NCBI GenBank assembly: GCA_963841815.1
Contig: CAWJEE010000018.1
Coordinates: 33,353-97,352 of the forward strand
DNA from: JAOUJD01 sp963841815
GTDB taxonomy: Bacteria; Pseudomonadota; Gammaproteobacteria; Burkholderiales; Burkholderiaceae_F
Direction: 5' to 3'
Length of the DNA: 64,000 bases
Shown here: piece after piece, positions 18,272-27,470 of the stretch
Position numbering within the stretch: the stretch's first letter is position 1
Layout of the letters: each line of letters starts with the position of its first letter
Program-made: the position numbers and the translations under genes
Notes under the pieces: generated by a model
Seen by the model: the letters and a program-made list of their open reading frames with translations, nothing else
Databases searched by the model: none
What the model was told of the DNA's origin: nothing

Positions 18272-18475
18272 ATGCAGCAGGAATTCAGGATCGATGGCAT
18301 GCACTGCAACGGTTGCGTGGCGCGCGTGACCAAGGCGCTGGAATCGATCGCCGACGACGTGCAGGTGACGCTGGACCCGCCGCGCGCAACGCTGGAGTCG
18401 CCGGACCCGTTGTCGCTCGACCAGGTGCAGGCGGCAGTGAAGAAGGCCGGCGACTACGTCGTCACGCCGGCCTGA
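18272..18475 (+). CDS. heavy-metal-associated (HMA) domain copper chaperone, CopZ-like
   Basis: 67-residue single HMA domain with the Cu(I)-binding motif GMHCNGC at residues 9-15. Such proteins carry Cu(I) to P-type ATPases or buffer it. The ATG at 18272 follows a GAGCGAGGAT leader. Convergent with the PCuAC gene 13 bases away; a 6-bp palindromic stem-loop (18466-18482) overlaps its stop codon and may end both transcripts. Confidence 0.9.
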   Translation: MQQEFRIDGMHCNGCVARVTKALESIADDVQVTLDPPRATLESPDPLSLDQVQAAVKKAGDYVVTPA

Positions 18476-18488
18476 AGCCGGCCGGACC

Positions 18489-18950
18489 CTAGTGCTTGTG
18501 CGCGTCCTGCCCAGGCGCGGTCGACCGCACCTCGACTTCGACGGGTTGCGTGACGCGCTTGCCGTCGCGCGTCTCGAGGCGAAGTTCGATCTGCACCTTC
18601 TCGCCGACCTTCAGGGGGCGCTTGAGGTCGAGCAGCATCACGTGATAGCCGCCCGGCTTCAGCTGGACCTCGCGCCCGGCCGGCAGGTCGAGCGCGGGAA
18701 TGGCGCGCATCTTCATGACGTTGTTGTCCATCGCCATTTCGTGCAGCTCGACGACACCGGCAACCGGACTCGCCGCGCCGACCAGCTTTCCGCCATCCTT
18801 CGAGATGAGCGTCATGAAGGCGCCGGTCCCACCCTGGCCGGGCACCGTGGACCGCGCCCAGGCGGAACTGACGTTGACCTGTGCCACGGCGCTGCCGGCG
18901 GCCGCCCAAACCAGGGCGGCGATCAGGATGCGTTTCATCGTGCGGTTCAT
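18489..18950 (-). CDS. periplasmic copper chaperone, PCu(A)C family
   Basis: 153 residues with a signal peptide (MKRILIAALVWAAAGSAVA). The PCuAC ligands follow the family pattern: His-Glu-Met (VELHEMAMDN), then Met residues, then HVMLLDLKRPL. PCuAC proteins deliver Cu(I) to the CuA centre of cytochrome oxidase. An AAGGA eight bases before the ATG at 18950 supports this start. The C-terminus ends in HKH, possibly extra metal ligands. The aa3 oxidase it could serve lies about 16 kb away in this window. Confidence 0.92.
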   Translation of the reverse strand: MNRTMKRILIAALVWAAAGSAVAQVNVSSAWARSTVPGQGGTGAFMTLISKDGGKLVGAASPVAGVVELHEMAMDNNVMKMRAIPALDLPAGREVQLKPGGYHVMLLDLKRPLKVGEKVQIELRLETRDGKRVTQPVEVEVRSTAPGQDAHKH

Positions 18951-18999
18951 CGTTGTCCTTGCCTTCGCTGAGCCCGGATTCTAGAGGGTCAAGACTGCC

Positions 19000-19371
19000 T
19001 CAACGCGGCGCATCCCGGTTCGGTTCACCGGATGTGGTTTCCGTCACACTCGGAGGGTCGGGGGGAACGAGCCGTGGGTCGAGACGCATCGCCGCCTTGA
19101 CGAGCAGGTGCGCCGACACCGGCGCGGTCAGGAACACGAAGAGGGTGATCAGCAGTTCGTGCAGCGTCGCGCTGCCCCGTGCCGAGAAATACAGCATCGA
19201 GGCGATCAGGACGCATCCCACGCCCAGCGTGCTCGCCTTCGTCGGGCCGTGGAGCCGCTTGAGGAAGTCGGAAAGCTTCGCCAGGCCCAGCGACCCAACG
19301 AGCGCGAACACGACACCGACGACCACGAGCGCAGCGGCCAGCTTGTCGAGCCAGGCGGGAAGATCCGTCAT
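19000..19371 (-). CDS. mnhG: Na+/H+ antiporter subunit G
   Basis: Small membrane subunit (123 residues, three hydrophobic helices) of the multi-subunit Mrp/Mnh cation/proton antiporter. Family features: LVGSLGLAKLSDFLKRLHGPTKASTLGVG in the middle and the hydrophobic HELLITLFVFLTAPVSAHLL. Its ATG overlaps the mnhF stop (ATGA). Last gene of the operon. Confidence 0.92.
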   Translation of the reverse strand: MTDLPAWLDKLAAALVVVGVVFALVGSLGLAKLSDFLKRLHGPTKASTLGVGCVLIASMLYFSARGSATLHELLITLFVFLTAPVSAHLLVKAAMRLDPRLVPPDPPSVTETTSGEPNRDAPR

Positions 19372-19643
19372 TCGACGATGTCTCCGCGAAGCAGGTACTT
19401 GGACAGCGCGATCGTCCCGACGAAACCCAGCATCGAAATGACGAGGGCGGCCTCGAAGTAGAGGACGGTATCGAAGCGAATCCCGACCAGGATCAGCAGG
19501 GCCATCGAGTTCACGTACAGCGTGTCCAGTGCGAGTATGCGGTCCGGCAATCCCGGCCCGCGCAGCAGCCGCCAGGTGGCGAGCAGCATCGACAGGGCAA
19601 GCCCTCCGATCGCCCAGGGCACGACCGCGGCGAGCCAGCTCAT
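19368..19643 (-). CDS. mnhF: Na+/H+ antiporter subunit F
   Basis: 91 residues, three hydrophobic helices, with the MnhF signature GPGLPDRILALDTLYVNSMALL. The family is related to bile-acid transporter-like membrane proteins and needs the whole complex to work. Its ATG at 19643 follows AAGGAGGCAAC. That leader belongs to the palindromic linker separating it from mnhE. Confidence 0.93.
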   Translation of the reverse strand: MSWLAAVVPWAIGGLALSMLLATWRLLRGPGLPDRILALDTLYVNSMALLILVGIRFDTVLYFEAALVISMLGFVGTIALSKYLLRGDIVE

Positions 19644-19723
19644 GTTGCCTCCTTGGCGCTGCGCACCTTCCCCCCGAGGGGGAGCGAGCGCCTTCGGAGC
19701 GGCCGGGCGGCGCTCATGTTGCC
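19638..19723 (-). repeat. palindromic linker between mnhE and mnhF, flanked by a 12-bp direct repeat
   Basis: Read on plus: a 7-bp stem GAGCGCC/GGCGCTC (19686-19692, 19709-19715) with the 16-base loop TTCGGAGCGGCCGGGC, beside a second hairpin TCCCCC-CGA-GGGGGA-like (19669-19683). The 12-mer GCTCATGTTGCC is present on both sides (19638-19649 and 19712-19723). On the gene strand it reads GGCAACATGAGC and contains both the mnhE stop and, in the other copy, the mnhF start. The linker supplies the mnhF ribosome binding site. The loop is shared with linkers near 39.3 kb and with the large repeats at 27.5 and 47 kb. Confidence 0.75.
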
Positions 19724-20205
19724 CCCTCGAAGATGCGCCTCAGCGGCGCTTCGTACCGGGTCTTGATCGATGCGACGAGCTCAGCTTCGTCAGCGACATT
19801 CAGCGCATGGACCAGCAGGTGCTTCCGGTCATCCGTCAGATCCGCCGACAGCGTCCCGGGCGTCATCGTGATGATCCCGGCCAGGGTGGCGATCCCGTGC
19901 GGATCGCGGATCGCGAGCGGCAGCCAGACAAAGCGCGGATGGATGCGGCGCTCCGGGCCGATGATCAGCATCGCCACCTGCACGTTCGAGACGACGATGT
20001 CCCGGAGCACGGTCACGGCGAGCGCCACGAGCGTCGGCCACGAGCGCAGGCGAAACCGGTCGGGCCGGAACGGTTCCGTGAACCACGGGATCGCGATGCC
20101 GAGCACGGCCGCCAGCGCGACGTGCCCCGCCGAAACGCCGTTGAGCAGCAGCCATGCGCCGAAGAGGACCAGGCTCAGCAGGGGCGCGGGAACGAGTCGC
20201 GACAT
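19714..20205 (-). CDS. mnhE: Na+/H+ antiporter subunit E
   Basis: 163 residues from ATG 20205 (MSRLVPAPLLSLVLF), overlapping the mnhD stop as ATGA. Hydrophobic N-terminal helices, then the conserved block TPGTLSADLTDDRKHLLVHAL typical of MnhE. The subunit is required for antiport in characterised Mrp systems though it does not itself form the channel. Intact, unlike mnhA, mnhC and mnhD upstream. Confidence 0.93.
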   Translation of the reverse strand: MSRLVPAPLLSLVLFGAWLLLNGVSAGHVALAAVLGIAIPWFTEPFRPDRFRLRSWPTLVALAVTVLRDIVVSNVQVAMLIIGPERRIHPRFVWLPLAIRDPHGIATLAGIITMTPGTLSADLTDDRKHLLVHALNVADEAELVASIKTRYEAPLRRIFEGAT

Positions 20206-21777
20206 CACGGTTTCTTCATCCCTTCGCGCGGCGTCCACGCTGGCGGGACCGGCTGCGCCCCGAGCACCGCGCCGACGTAGGCACGACGATCCAGCAGCTG
20301 CGCCGCGGTCGATTCGGCGTACTGCGTCATCGGGCCGGCATTCAGCACGACGAGCAGCATCGCGACCGTCAGCCAGCCGATCGCAAGGCGCTCGACGCGC
20401 GCCGGTCGCGCAGCCACCATCTGCGCCCGGTTCGCGTCAGCCGCCTTCCAGAAGACGGTGGATCCCGCGCGCGCGACGGCGATCATCATGCCGAGGCCGG
20501 ACAGGAGCAGCGCAGCCCACGTGGCGGCCATCAGCGGCTGGTCGGCGGACGCCCGCAGCAGCAGCGCCTTGCCGATGAAGCCGCCCATCGGCGGCAGGCC
20601 CGCCGCCTCGAGCGCGAACACGAAGAACAGCACGCCGTACGCCGCGCGGTGCGCGAGCGGGGCGGGAATCATCGCGTCGTCCGCCTCGCCGCGACCGCTC
20701 GCGATCGAGTCGACCAGCAGGAACAGCGCGGCGGCGACGAGCGTGCTGTTGACGAGATAGAAGAGGGCCGCGCTCAGCGTCGCCGCCGACCCGAGCCCGA
20801 TCGCCAGCAGCAGCGTGCCGGCCGAGGCAATGACGAGGTACGACGACCAGGGTGCGCAACCGGATCGCCGCCAGCGTTCCGAGCGCGGCCAGGGCCAGCG
20901 TGCCGATCGCGAGCCACGGCAGCCAGGGGTCGGCGACGTCGGTCGCCACCCCGGCGTCGTCGCCGAAGATCAGCGTGGTGACGCGCGCGACGCAATAGAC
21001 GCCGACCTTGGTCATGATCGCGAAGAGCGCAGCCACCGGCGCCGACGCGGCGCCGTACGTGTCCGGCAGCCAGAAGTACAGCGGCAGGAGCGCGGCCTTG
21101 ACGCAGAAGACGACGATCAGCAGCAGCGCCGCCGCGCGGACGAGCGCCGCCGGTCCGGGCCGAGCGCAGCCACGCGCTGCGCAAGGTCGGCCATGTTCAG
21201 CGTGCCGGTGACTCCGTAGAGCAGCGCGACCGCCATCGAGGAACAGCGCCGAGCCGGCGAGGTTGAAACCGACGTAGTGGATCGCGGCGCTTCACGCGCG
21301 CAGCCCCGCCGCCGTGCAGCAGGAGGCCGTAGGACGCGATCAGCAGCACCTCGAAGAACACGAACAGGTTGAAGAGGTCCGCCGTGAGGAACGCGCCGTT
21401 CAGGCCCATCAGCTGGAACTGGAACAGCGCGTGGTAGTGGAGTCCCTGCGCGTCGTGCGCGCCGCGCGCCTCGCCCCCGCGCGCGTACAGCACGCTCGCG
21501 ATGGCCACGACGGCCGTCAGCACCAGCATCAGCGCGGACAGGCGGTCGAGCACCAGCGCGATGCCGAAAGGCGCTTTCCAGTTGCCGAGCAGGTAGGGAT
21601 GAACCGCCCCGCTCGCCGCAACTCCGGCCAGGTGAAGCGCAACGCCGAGCAGGACGAACGTCGTTCCGATCGACAAGGCGCGCGCGAGGCTGGCCGCTCG
21701 CCGCTCGAGCAGCAGGCAGGCGCCCCGGCGATCAGTGGCAGCACGACGGGAACGACGATCCAGTGCGGCCAGTTCAT
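20205..21777 (-). pseudogene. mnhD: Na+/H+ antiporter subunit D (interrupted by about four frame changes)
   Basis: Proton-channel subunit related to NuoM/NuoN. The start MNWPHWIVVPVVLPLIAG is at 21777 and the C-terminus WTPREGMKKP ends at 20205. Between them the protein can be read in pieces: ALHLAGVAASGAVHPYLLGN and LNGAFLTADLFNLFVFFEVL, then MAALFAIMTKVGVYCVARVT, then LEAAGLPPMGGFIGKALLL. Each piece is in a different frame, with changes near 21720, 21290, 21238 and 20840. The conserved sequence carries over each break, so single-base indels in the assembly are more likely than real decay. Confidence 0.82.
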
Positions 21778-22136
21778 GGCCGCTCCCGCCGCGCCTGCGG
21801 CTCCTCGCCGTCGACGTGATCGCTGTCGGTCTCCGCGCGGGCCACGAGCGCGATGACGAGCAGCAGGGCCGTCATCGCGAAGCTGATCACGATGGCGGTC
21901 AGCACCAGCGCCTGCGGCAGCGGATCGGCGTAGTTGGCCAGCGCCGGCACCTGGCTGCCGTCGAGGATCGGCGGCGCGTCCCACGGTCAGGCGCCCCATC
22001 ACGAAGATGAACAGGTTGACGGCGTACGACAGCAGCGTGAGGCCGAGCACCAGGTCGAAGGTGCGCGCGCGCAGCATCAGGTAGACGCCGGCGCCGGTCG
22101 AGCACGCCCACGAACGATGGCGACCATCAGTTCCAT
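21774..22136 (-). pseudogene. mnhC: Na+/H+ antiporter subunit C (interrupted by frame changes)
   Basis: NuoK-like subunit. Readable segments: MELMVAIV at the start (22136), GVYLMLRARTFDLVLGLTLL and LSYAVNLFIFVMGRLTVG in a second frame, and the end in a third. Frame changes lie near 22105-22120 and 21978. The total length (363 bases) is a multiple of three and equals a normal 120-residue MnhC, so the indels cancel. The stop overlaps the mnhD start (ATGA) and the start overlaps the mnhA stop (TGATG), as expected for a tightly coupled operon. Confidence 0.8.
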
Positions 22137-24947
22137 CACGCGTGCGCTCCCGGTCGCCGCCGACGGCTGCAGGCGGCCGATGGCGGTCAGCATCACCATG
22201 GTCGCGCCGACGACGGTCAGGAACACGCCAAGGTCGAAGAGCGCCGCGCTCGCGAGCGGCACCTCGCCGAACAGTGGCAAGCAGCGGATAGTCGTAGGTG
22301 CTGGTCAGGAAGGGATGCGCCGAGCAGCCCGCTGCCGACCCCGGTCGCGCCGCGATCAGCAGGCCGGCGGCGATCCAGTGCCGGAAGTCCGTGCGCCGCC
22401 GGTCACTCACCCACTGCTCTCCGTGGGCGACGCTACTGCAGGATCATCGCGATCGCGAGCACGAGTCCGGCGATGAAGCCGCCGCCGGGCAGATTGTGAC
22501 CACGCAGGAACAGGTACACGGCCACCAGCGCGGCGAGCGGCAGCAGCAGGCGCGCGACGAGCGCAGCATCAGCGGGTGCGCGTTGCGCTCGGTCGGCGAC
22601 GGGCGAGAGCCGGCCGTGCGCGCTCCTTCGGGTGCCTTCGCAGCAGCAGCGCCTCGATGATCAGCGCGGCGATGCCGAGCACGGTGATCTCGCCCAGGGT
22701 GTCGAAGCCCCGGTAGTCGACGAGGATCACGTTGACGACGTTCGCGCCGCCGCCCAGCGGGACCGCGGTCTCGAGGAAGTACGTCGAGATCGAATCGAGC
22801 GGGCTCGAGCCAGCACCAGCCAGACCAGCGCGGTCGACGCCAGCGCCGCGCCGCAGGCGACGATCGCATCGCAGCGTTCGCCGCGCGGCCGATCGTTCCG
22901 GCGGCGCTCTCCTGCGGCAGCCAGTTCAGCGCGAGCATCATCAGGATGATCGGTCGCCAGTTCGACCAGCAGCTGCGTCAGCGCGAGGTCCGGGGCCGAC
23001 AGGTAGACGAACACCAGCGCGACGACGAGGCCGACCGCGCCGAGCACCGTCAGCGCGAGCAGGCGCCGCCGGAATCGACGCAGCGTCGCGAGCGTCGCCG
23101 CGATGCCGACGAACCACAGCAACGACGAACCGCAAGCGACGGCGGCGGCGCACGGGAGCGCCGGCGCCAGGCGCCAAGCGTGGCGGCGAGCGAGAAAGGG
23201 AAGGACGCCGGCCACCAGCGCCATCGCCACGAGCAGCAGCAGGTAGCGCTGCAGGCTGCCGTTCTGCAGTCCGAGCGTCAGGTCGCGCGCCGCCTGTCAC
23301 CAGCGCCGTCAGCGACGAACGCGAACGCTTCGCGACCGCCGCGCGGCAGCTGGACGATCCGGTGCAGGTTGATGAAGCGCTGCAGGCCGAAGTACAGCGC
23401 CACGCCGCCGCCCAGCGCGACGAGCTCATCACGAGCGGCGGGTTGAAGCCATGCCAGATCGGCGAGGCTGTAGCGCGGGAAGCGGCGCGCCCAGCGCCGC
23501 CCGCGCCCCGCCGCGCGAGAATCGGGCCGACCGTCAGTGCCGGGGCGAGTCCGACGACCAGGCAGACACAGGACCAGCAGCTCGACCGGAACGCGCATGA
23601 AGCGCGGCGGCTCGTGCGGCGTCTTCGGCAGGCCGACCGGCTCGCCGTTGAAGAACACGTCGTGGATGAAGCGCATGCTGTAGGCGACGCTGAACACCCC
23701 GGCCAGCGTCGCGCCGACGGGCAGCAGCCACCCCATCACCGCGCGCGTTGCTCTCGAGCGCCTCGGCGAAGAACATCTCCTTCGACAGGAAGCCGTTCAG
23801 CAACGGCACGCCGGCCATCGCCGAACTGGCGACCATCGCGAGCAGCGCGGTCCTCGGCATGTACTTCCACAGGCCGTTCAGCTTGCGCATGTCGCGCGAG
23901 CCGGTCTCGTGGTCGATGATGCCGGCGGCCATGAAGAGCGAGGCCTTGAAGGTCGCGTGGTTGAGGATGTGGAAGACCCCGGCGACGACAGCGAGCGGCG
24001 AGTCGAGGCCGAACAGCAGCGTGATCAGGCCGAGGTGGCTGATCGTCGAATAGGCGAGCAGGCCCTTCAGGTCGTGCTGGAAGATGGCGAACTACGCGCC
24101 GAGCAGCAGCGTCACGAGCCCGGTCGCGCGACGATCCAGAACCACGGCGTCGGTGCCGCCGAGCGCCGGGTAGAGACGCGCGAGCAGGAACACGCCGGCC
24201 TTGACCATCGTGGCCGAATGCAGGTAGGCCGACACCGGGGTCGGCGCCGCCATCGCGTGCGGCAGCCAGAAGTGAAACGGGAACTGCGCGCTCTTCGTGA
24301 AGCGCCGAGCAGCACGAGCACGAGCGCGGGCACGTAGAGCGGGTGCGCGCGGATCGTCGCCCGGCCGCCAGCACCGCGTCGAGCTGGACGCTGCCGACGA
24401 TGTGCCCGATCAGCAGCACGCCGCCGAGCAGGGCGCAGGCCGCCGGTGCCGGTGATCGCCAGCGCCATGCGCGCCCCTTCGCGCGCGTCCGGGCGGTGCT
24501 TCCAGTAGCCGATCAGCAGGAACGACGAGAGGCTGGTGGCTCCCAGAAGACGACGAGCAGGATCAGGTTGTCGGCCAGCACGACGCCCAGCATCGCGCCC
24601 ATGAACAGCAGCAGGAACAGGAAGAAGCGCGCCGGCGGATCGTCGTCGAGCAGGTAGTAGGCGGCGTAGAGCACGACCAGCGCGCCGATGCCGACGATCA
24701 GCAGCGCGAAGAGCCACGCCAGGCCGTCCATCCGGAAGCCGAAGTCGAGGCCCAGCGCCGGCATCCATTCGACCGACCAGCGCAGCACCTCGCCGGCCAG
24801 GATCGGCGGCGCGGCGAGCAGCGCGAGCACGAGCCCGGTCAACGGAAAGACGCCGGCCAGCCACGCGCTGAGCCGACGGCGTTCGTTCGGCAGCAGCGCC
24901 AGCAGCAACGCGCCGGCGAAGGGCAACAGGGCAATCAGAGCCGGCAT
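22136..24947 (-). pseudogene. mnhA: Na+/H+ antiporter subunit A with fused MnhB domain (interrupted by about ten frame changes)
   Basis: Main proton-channel subunit, NuoL-like, fused at the C-terminus to an MnhB-like domain, giving about 935 residues, normal for an A-B fusion. Start MPALIALLPFAGALLLALLP at 24947. Readable pieces include LGLDFGFRMDGLAWLFALLI, SLSSFLLIGYWKHRPDA, KLNGLWKYMPRTALLAMVAS, FSVAYSMRFIHDVFFNGEPV, VYLSAPDLALTQLLVELAT, and for the MnhB part FDLGVFLTVVGATMVMLTAI near the end. The frame changes every 100-400 bases (for example near 24540, 24445, 24305, 23745, 23565, 23285, 22950, 22870). Probably a poorly read assembly stretch. Confidence 0.8.
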
Positions 24948-26017
24948 CAGCGCGGTGCGGCGTTCGAGCGCAGCAGGCTGACCACGAGAACGATCACCGT
25001 CAGCGGCAGCACGTACTCGAGCATCGTGTCCGAGAAACCCTGCAGCGCGGCGTGGCGAGTCGCGGCAAGGATCAGGAACGCGGTGTAGGCGACGTAGTAC
25101 ATGAGGAAGAGCGACCCCTCCCAGCGCGCGATCCGGCGACCGGTCACGAAGATCGGGAAGCACGCAACCGCGGCCGCCAGCATCACCCACAGGTCGAATG
25201 CGAGCAGCGGCGATGCCACCGTCATGCCACCCGGCGCCACGAGGCCCGATACGCCGAGGCAGCAGAGGATGTTGAAGGTATTGCTGCCGACCACGTTGCC
25301 GACCGCGATGTCGCGCTCGCCCCGGATCGTGGCGACGACCGATGTCGCCACCTCGGGCAGCGAGGTGCCGGCCGCGACGACCGTCAGGCCGATGACGAGA
25401 TCGGAGACGCCGAGCGCCCGCGCGAACTCGACTGCCGCGTCCACCAGCCAGTCGGCGCCGACGACCAGCATGACGAGCCCGGCGACGACGAGCAGCACCT
25501 GGACCGACCAGTGGCGATCCCAGCGGGAGGCTGCGGGGAGCTCCGAGAGGACCGCGTCCTCGGTCTCGATCCCCGCGCGCCGCGACTGCACGACGAGGAA
25601 CACGGTGTAGGCGACGAGCATGGCCGCGAGCAACGCCGCGTCGAAGCGCCCGATGTGGCCGTCGAGCGCCATCACGCAGAGGATCACGGAAGCGCCGATC
25701 ATGATCGGCACCTCCTGCCGCACCAGCTGGCGATGGATGACCAGCGGCGCGATGAGGGCGGACACCCCGAGGATGAAGAGCACGTTGAAGATGTTGCTGC
25801 CGACCACGTTGCCCACGGCGATGTCGCTCTTGCCCTGCAGCACGGCTCCGACCGACACCGCGGTTTCCGGCGCGCTCGTGCCGAAGGCCACGACGGTGAG
25901 GCCGACCACCAGCGGGGAGATGCCGAAGGAGACGGCGAGCTTGGCGGCGCCACGGACCAGCAGCGAGGCGCCCGCGACGAGGGCAATCAGCCCGAGGACG
26001 AAGAAGACAAGGCTCAT
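24947..26017 (-). CDS. calcium/sodium antiporter (CaCA family, YrbG-like)
   Basis: 356-residue membrane exchanger with the two inverted alpha repeats of the family: AFGTSAPETAVS with GNVVGSNIFNVLF in the first half, and AAGTSLPEVATS with GNVVGSNTFNILC in the second. About ten helices. The Glu of GTSxPE is the ion-binding residue. The stop overlaps the mnhA start (TGATG), so the exchanger is translationally coupled to the Mrp antiporter. This suggests joint control of Na+ (or Ca2+) and pH. Promoter-like TATACT at 26061-26066. Confidence 0.93.
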   Translation of the reverse strand: MSLVFFVLGLIALVAGASLLVRGAAKLAVSFGISPLVVGLTVVAFGTSAPETAVSVGAVLQGKSDIAVGNVVGSNIFNVLFILGVSALIAPLVIHRQLVRQEVPIMIGASVILCVMALDGHIGRFDAALLAAMLVAYTVFLVVQSRRAGIETEDAVLSELPAASRWDRHWSVQVLLVVAGLVMLVVGADWLVDAAVEFARALGVSDLVIGLTVVAAGTSLPEVATSVVATIRGERDIAVGNVVGSNTFNILCCLGVSGLVAPGGMTVASPLLAFDLWVMLAAAVACFPIFVTGRRIARWEGSLFLMYYVAYTAFLILAATRHAALQGFSDTMLEYVLPLTVIVLVVSLLRSNAAPR

Positions 26018-26060
26018 GGCGCCGGTTTCGGTGGGCCGAGCACCGGCCCGGCAGCGCCAG

Positions 26061-26066
26061 AGTATA
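26061..26066 (-). promoter_or_regulatory. putative -10 element for the exchanger-mnh operon
   Basis: TATACT on the minus strand, 44 bases before the exchanger ATG. The -35 region is GC-rich and does not match. Confidence 0.3.
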
Positions 26067-26069
26067 GGT

Positions 26070-26096
26070 GCCGGGGCCTGCGGTCGCGGCCCCGGC
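26070..26096 (-). terminator. GC-rich hairpin after hslU
   Basis: A perfect 9-bp stem GCCGGGGCC/GGCCCCGGC with a 9-base loop, 27 bases after the hslU stop. It lacks a T-run, so intrinsic termination is uncertain. Confidence 0.4.
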
Positions 26097-26122
26097 GGGT
26101 TCAGGGAAAGCGAGGAGCGCCG

Positions 26123-27460
26123 CTACAACACGTAGCGCGCGAGGTCCTCGTTGCGAGCGAGCTCGGCCAGGCGGTCATCGACATACGCGGCGTTCACCCG
26201 CACGCGGTTCTCGCCGCCCGACGCGCCACTGCCCGCCGCGAACGAGACGTCCTCGACCAGCTTCTCCATCACCGTGTACAGGCGACGGGCGCCGATGTTC
26301 TCGGTCTTCTCGTTGACCGCGTGCGCGATCTCGGCCATGCGGTGGATTCCGTCCTCCGTGAACTCCAGCGTGCAGCCGTCGGTCGCGAGCAGCGCCGTGT
26401 ACTGCTCCGTGAGGCTGGCATCGGTCGTCTTCAGGATGCGCTCGAAGTCACCGACGGTGAGGGAGTCGAGCTCGACGCGGATCGGGAAGCGCCCCTGCAT
26501 CTCGGGTATCAGGTCCGACGGCTTCGAGAGATGGAACGCGCCCGACGCGATGAACAGGATGTGGTCCGTCTTCACCATGCCGTACTTGGTGTTGACGGTG
26601 GTGCCCTCGACCAGCGGCAGCAGGTCGCGTTGCACGCCCTGGCGCGAGACGTCGGCGCCGTGCATCTCGGAGCGCGACGCGATCTTGTCGATCTCGTCGA
26701 TGAACACGATGCCGTTGCTCTCGGCGTTGGCCACAGCGCGCGCTTTCAGTTCCTCGTCGTTGACGAGGCGGGCAGCCTCCTCGTCGGCCAGGAGCTTCAG
26801 CGCCTCCCTGACCGGCATCCTGCGCGGCTTGCGGCGGTCGCGGCCCATGTTGGCGAACATCGACTGGATCTGCTGGGTCAGTTCCTCCATCCCCGGAGGC
26901 GCCATCACGTCGAGCGACGCCGGCATCGCCGACACCTCGATCTCGATTTCCTTGTCGTCGAGGTCGCCCTCGCGCAGCTTCTTGCGGAATTTCTGCCGTG
27001 TGGCGCTGTCCTCGTCGCGCTCCGGCGGCGCGGCGAAGCCGACTGTCCGTGCGGGCGGCAACAGGATGTCGAGGACACGATCTTCGGCGGCATCCTGCGC
27101 GCGCGTCGCGACTTTCTTCATCTCCGCTTCGCGCGTCTGCTTGATCGAGATGTCGACGAGGTCGCGGATGATGGTGTCGACGTCGCGCCCGACGTAGCCG
27201 ACCTCCGTGAACTTGGTGGCCTCGACCTTGATGAACGGGGCATCGGCCAGCCGCGCCAGCCGGCGCGCGATCTCGGTCTTGCCGACCCCGGTCGGGCCGA
27301 TCATCAGGATGTTCTTCGGGGTGATCTCCGAACGCAGCGGCTCCGCGACCTGCTGGCGGCGCCAGCGGTTGCGCAACGCGACGGCCACCGCGCGCTTGGC
27401 GCGGTCCTGGCCGACGATGTACTTGTTCAGTTCGTGGACGATTTCGCGGGGAGTCATCAT
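26123..27460 (-). CDS. hslU: ATP-dependent protease ATPase subunit HslU
   Basis: AAA+ unfoldase that feeds substrates into the HslV peptidase. 445 residues, normal length. Walker A GPTGVGKTEIARRLA, Walker B IVFIDEIDKIA, the pore motif GYVGRDVDT, and sensor/box regions are all present; the C-terminus ARYVL inserts into HslV. Double Met start; the second at 27457 is equally plausible. Separated from hslV by 142 bases holding a structured repeat, an unusually long gap for this pair. Confidence 0.97.
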   Translation of the reverse strand: MMTPREIVHELNKYIVGQDRAKRAVAVALRNRWRRQQVAEPLRSEITPKNILMIGPTGVGKTEIARRLARLADAPFIKVEATKFTEVGYVGRDVDTIIRDLVDISIKQTREAEMKKVATRAQDAAEDRVLDILLPPARTVGFAAPPERDEDSATRQKFRKKLREGDLDDKEIEIEVSAMPASLDVMAPPGMEELTQQIQSMFANMGRDRRKPRRMPVREALKLLADEEAARLVNDEELKARAVANAESNGIVFIDEIDKIASRSEMHGADVSRQGVQRDLLPLVEGTTVNTKYGMVKTDHILFIASGAFHLSKPSDLIPEMQGRFPIRVELDSLTVGDFERILKTTDASLTEQYTALLATDGCTLEFTEDGIHRMAEIAHAVNEKTENIGARRLYTVMEKLVEDVSFAAGSGASGGENRVRVNAAYVDDRLAELARNEDLARYVL

Positions 27461-27470
27461 AAAGGTCTCA

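Noticed and set aside
22444..22941. Separate small genes within the mnhA region
   Set aside because: The fragments are pieces of one MnhA-MnhB protein in alternating frames, not distinct genes.
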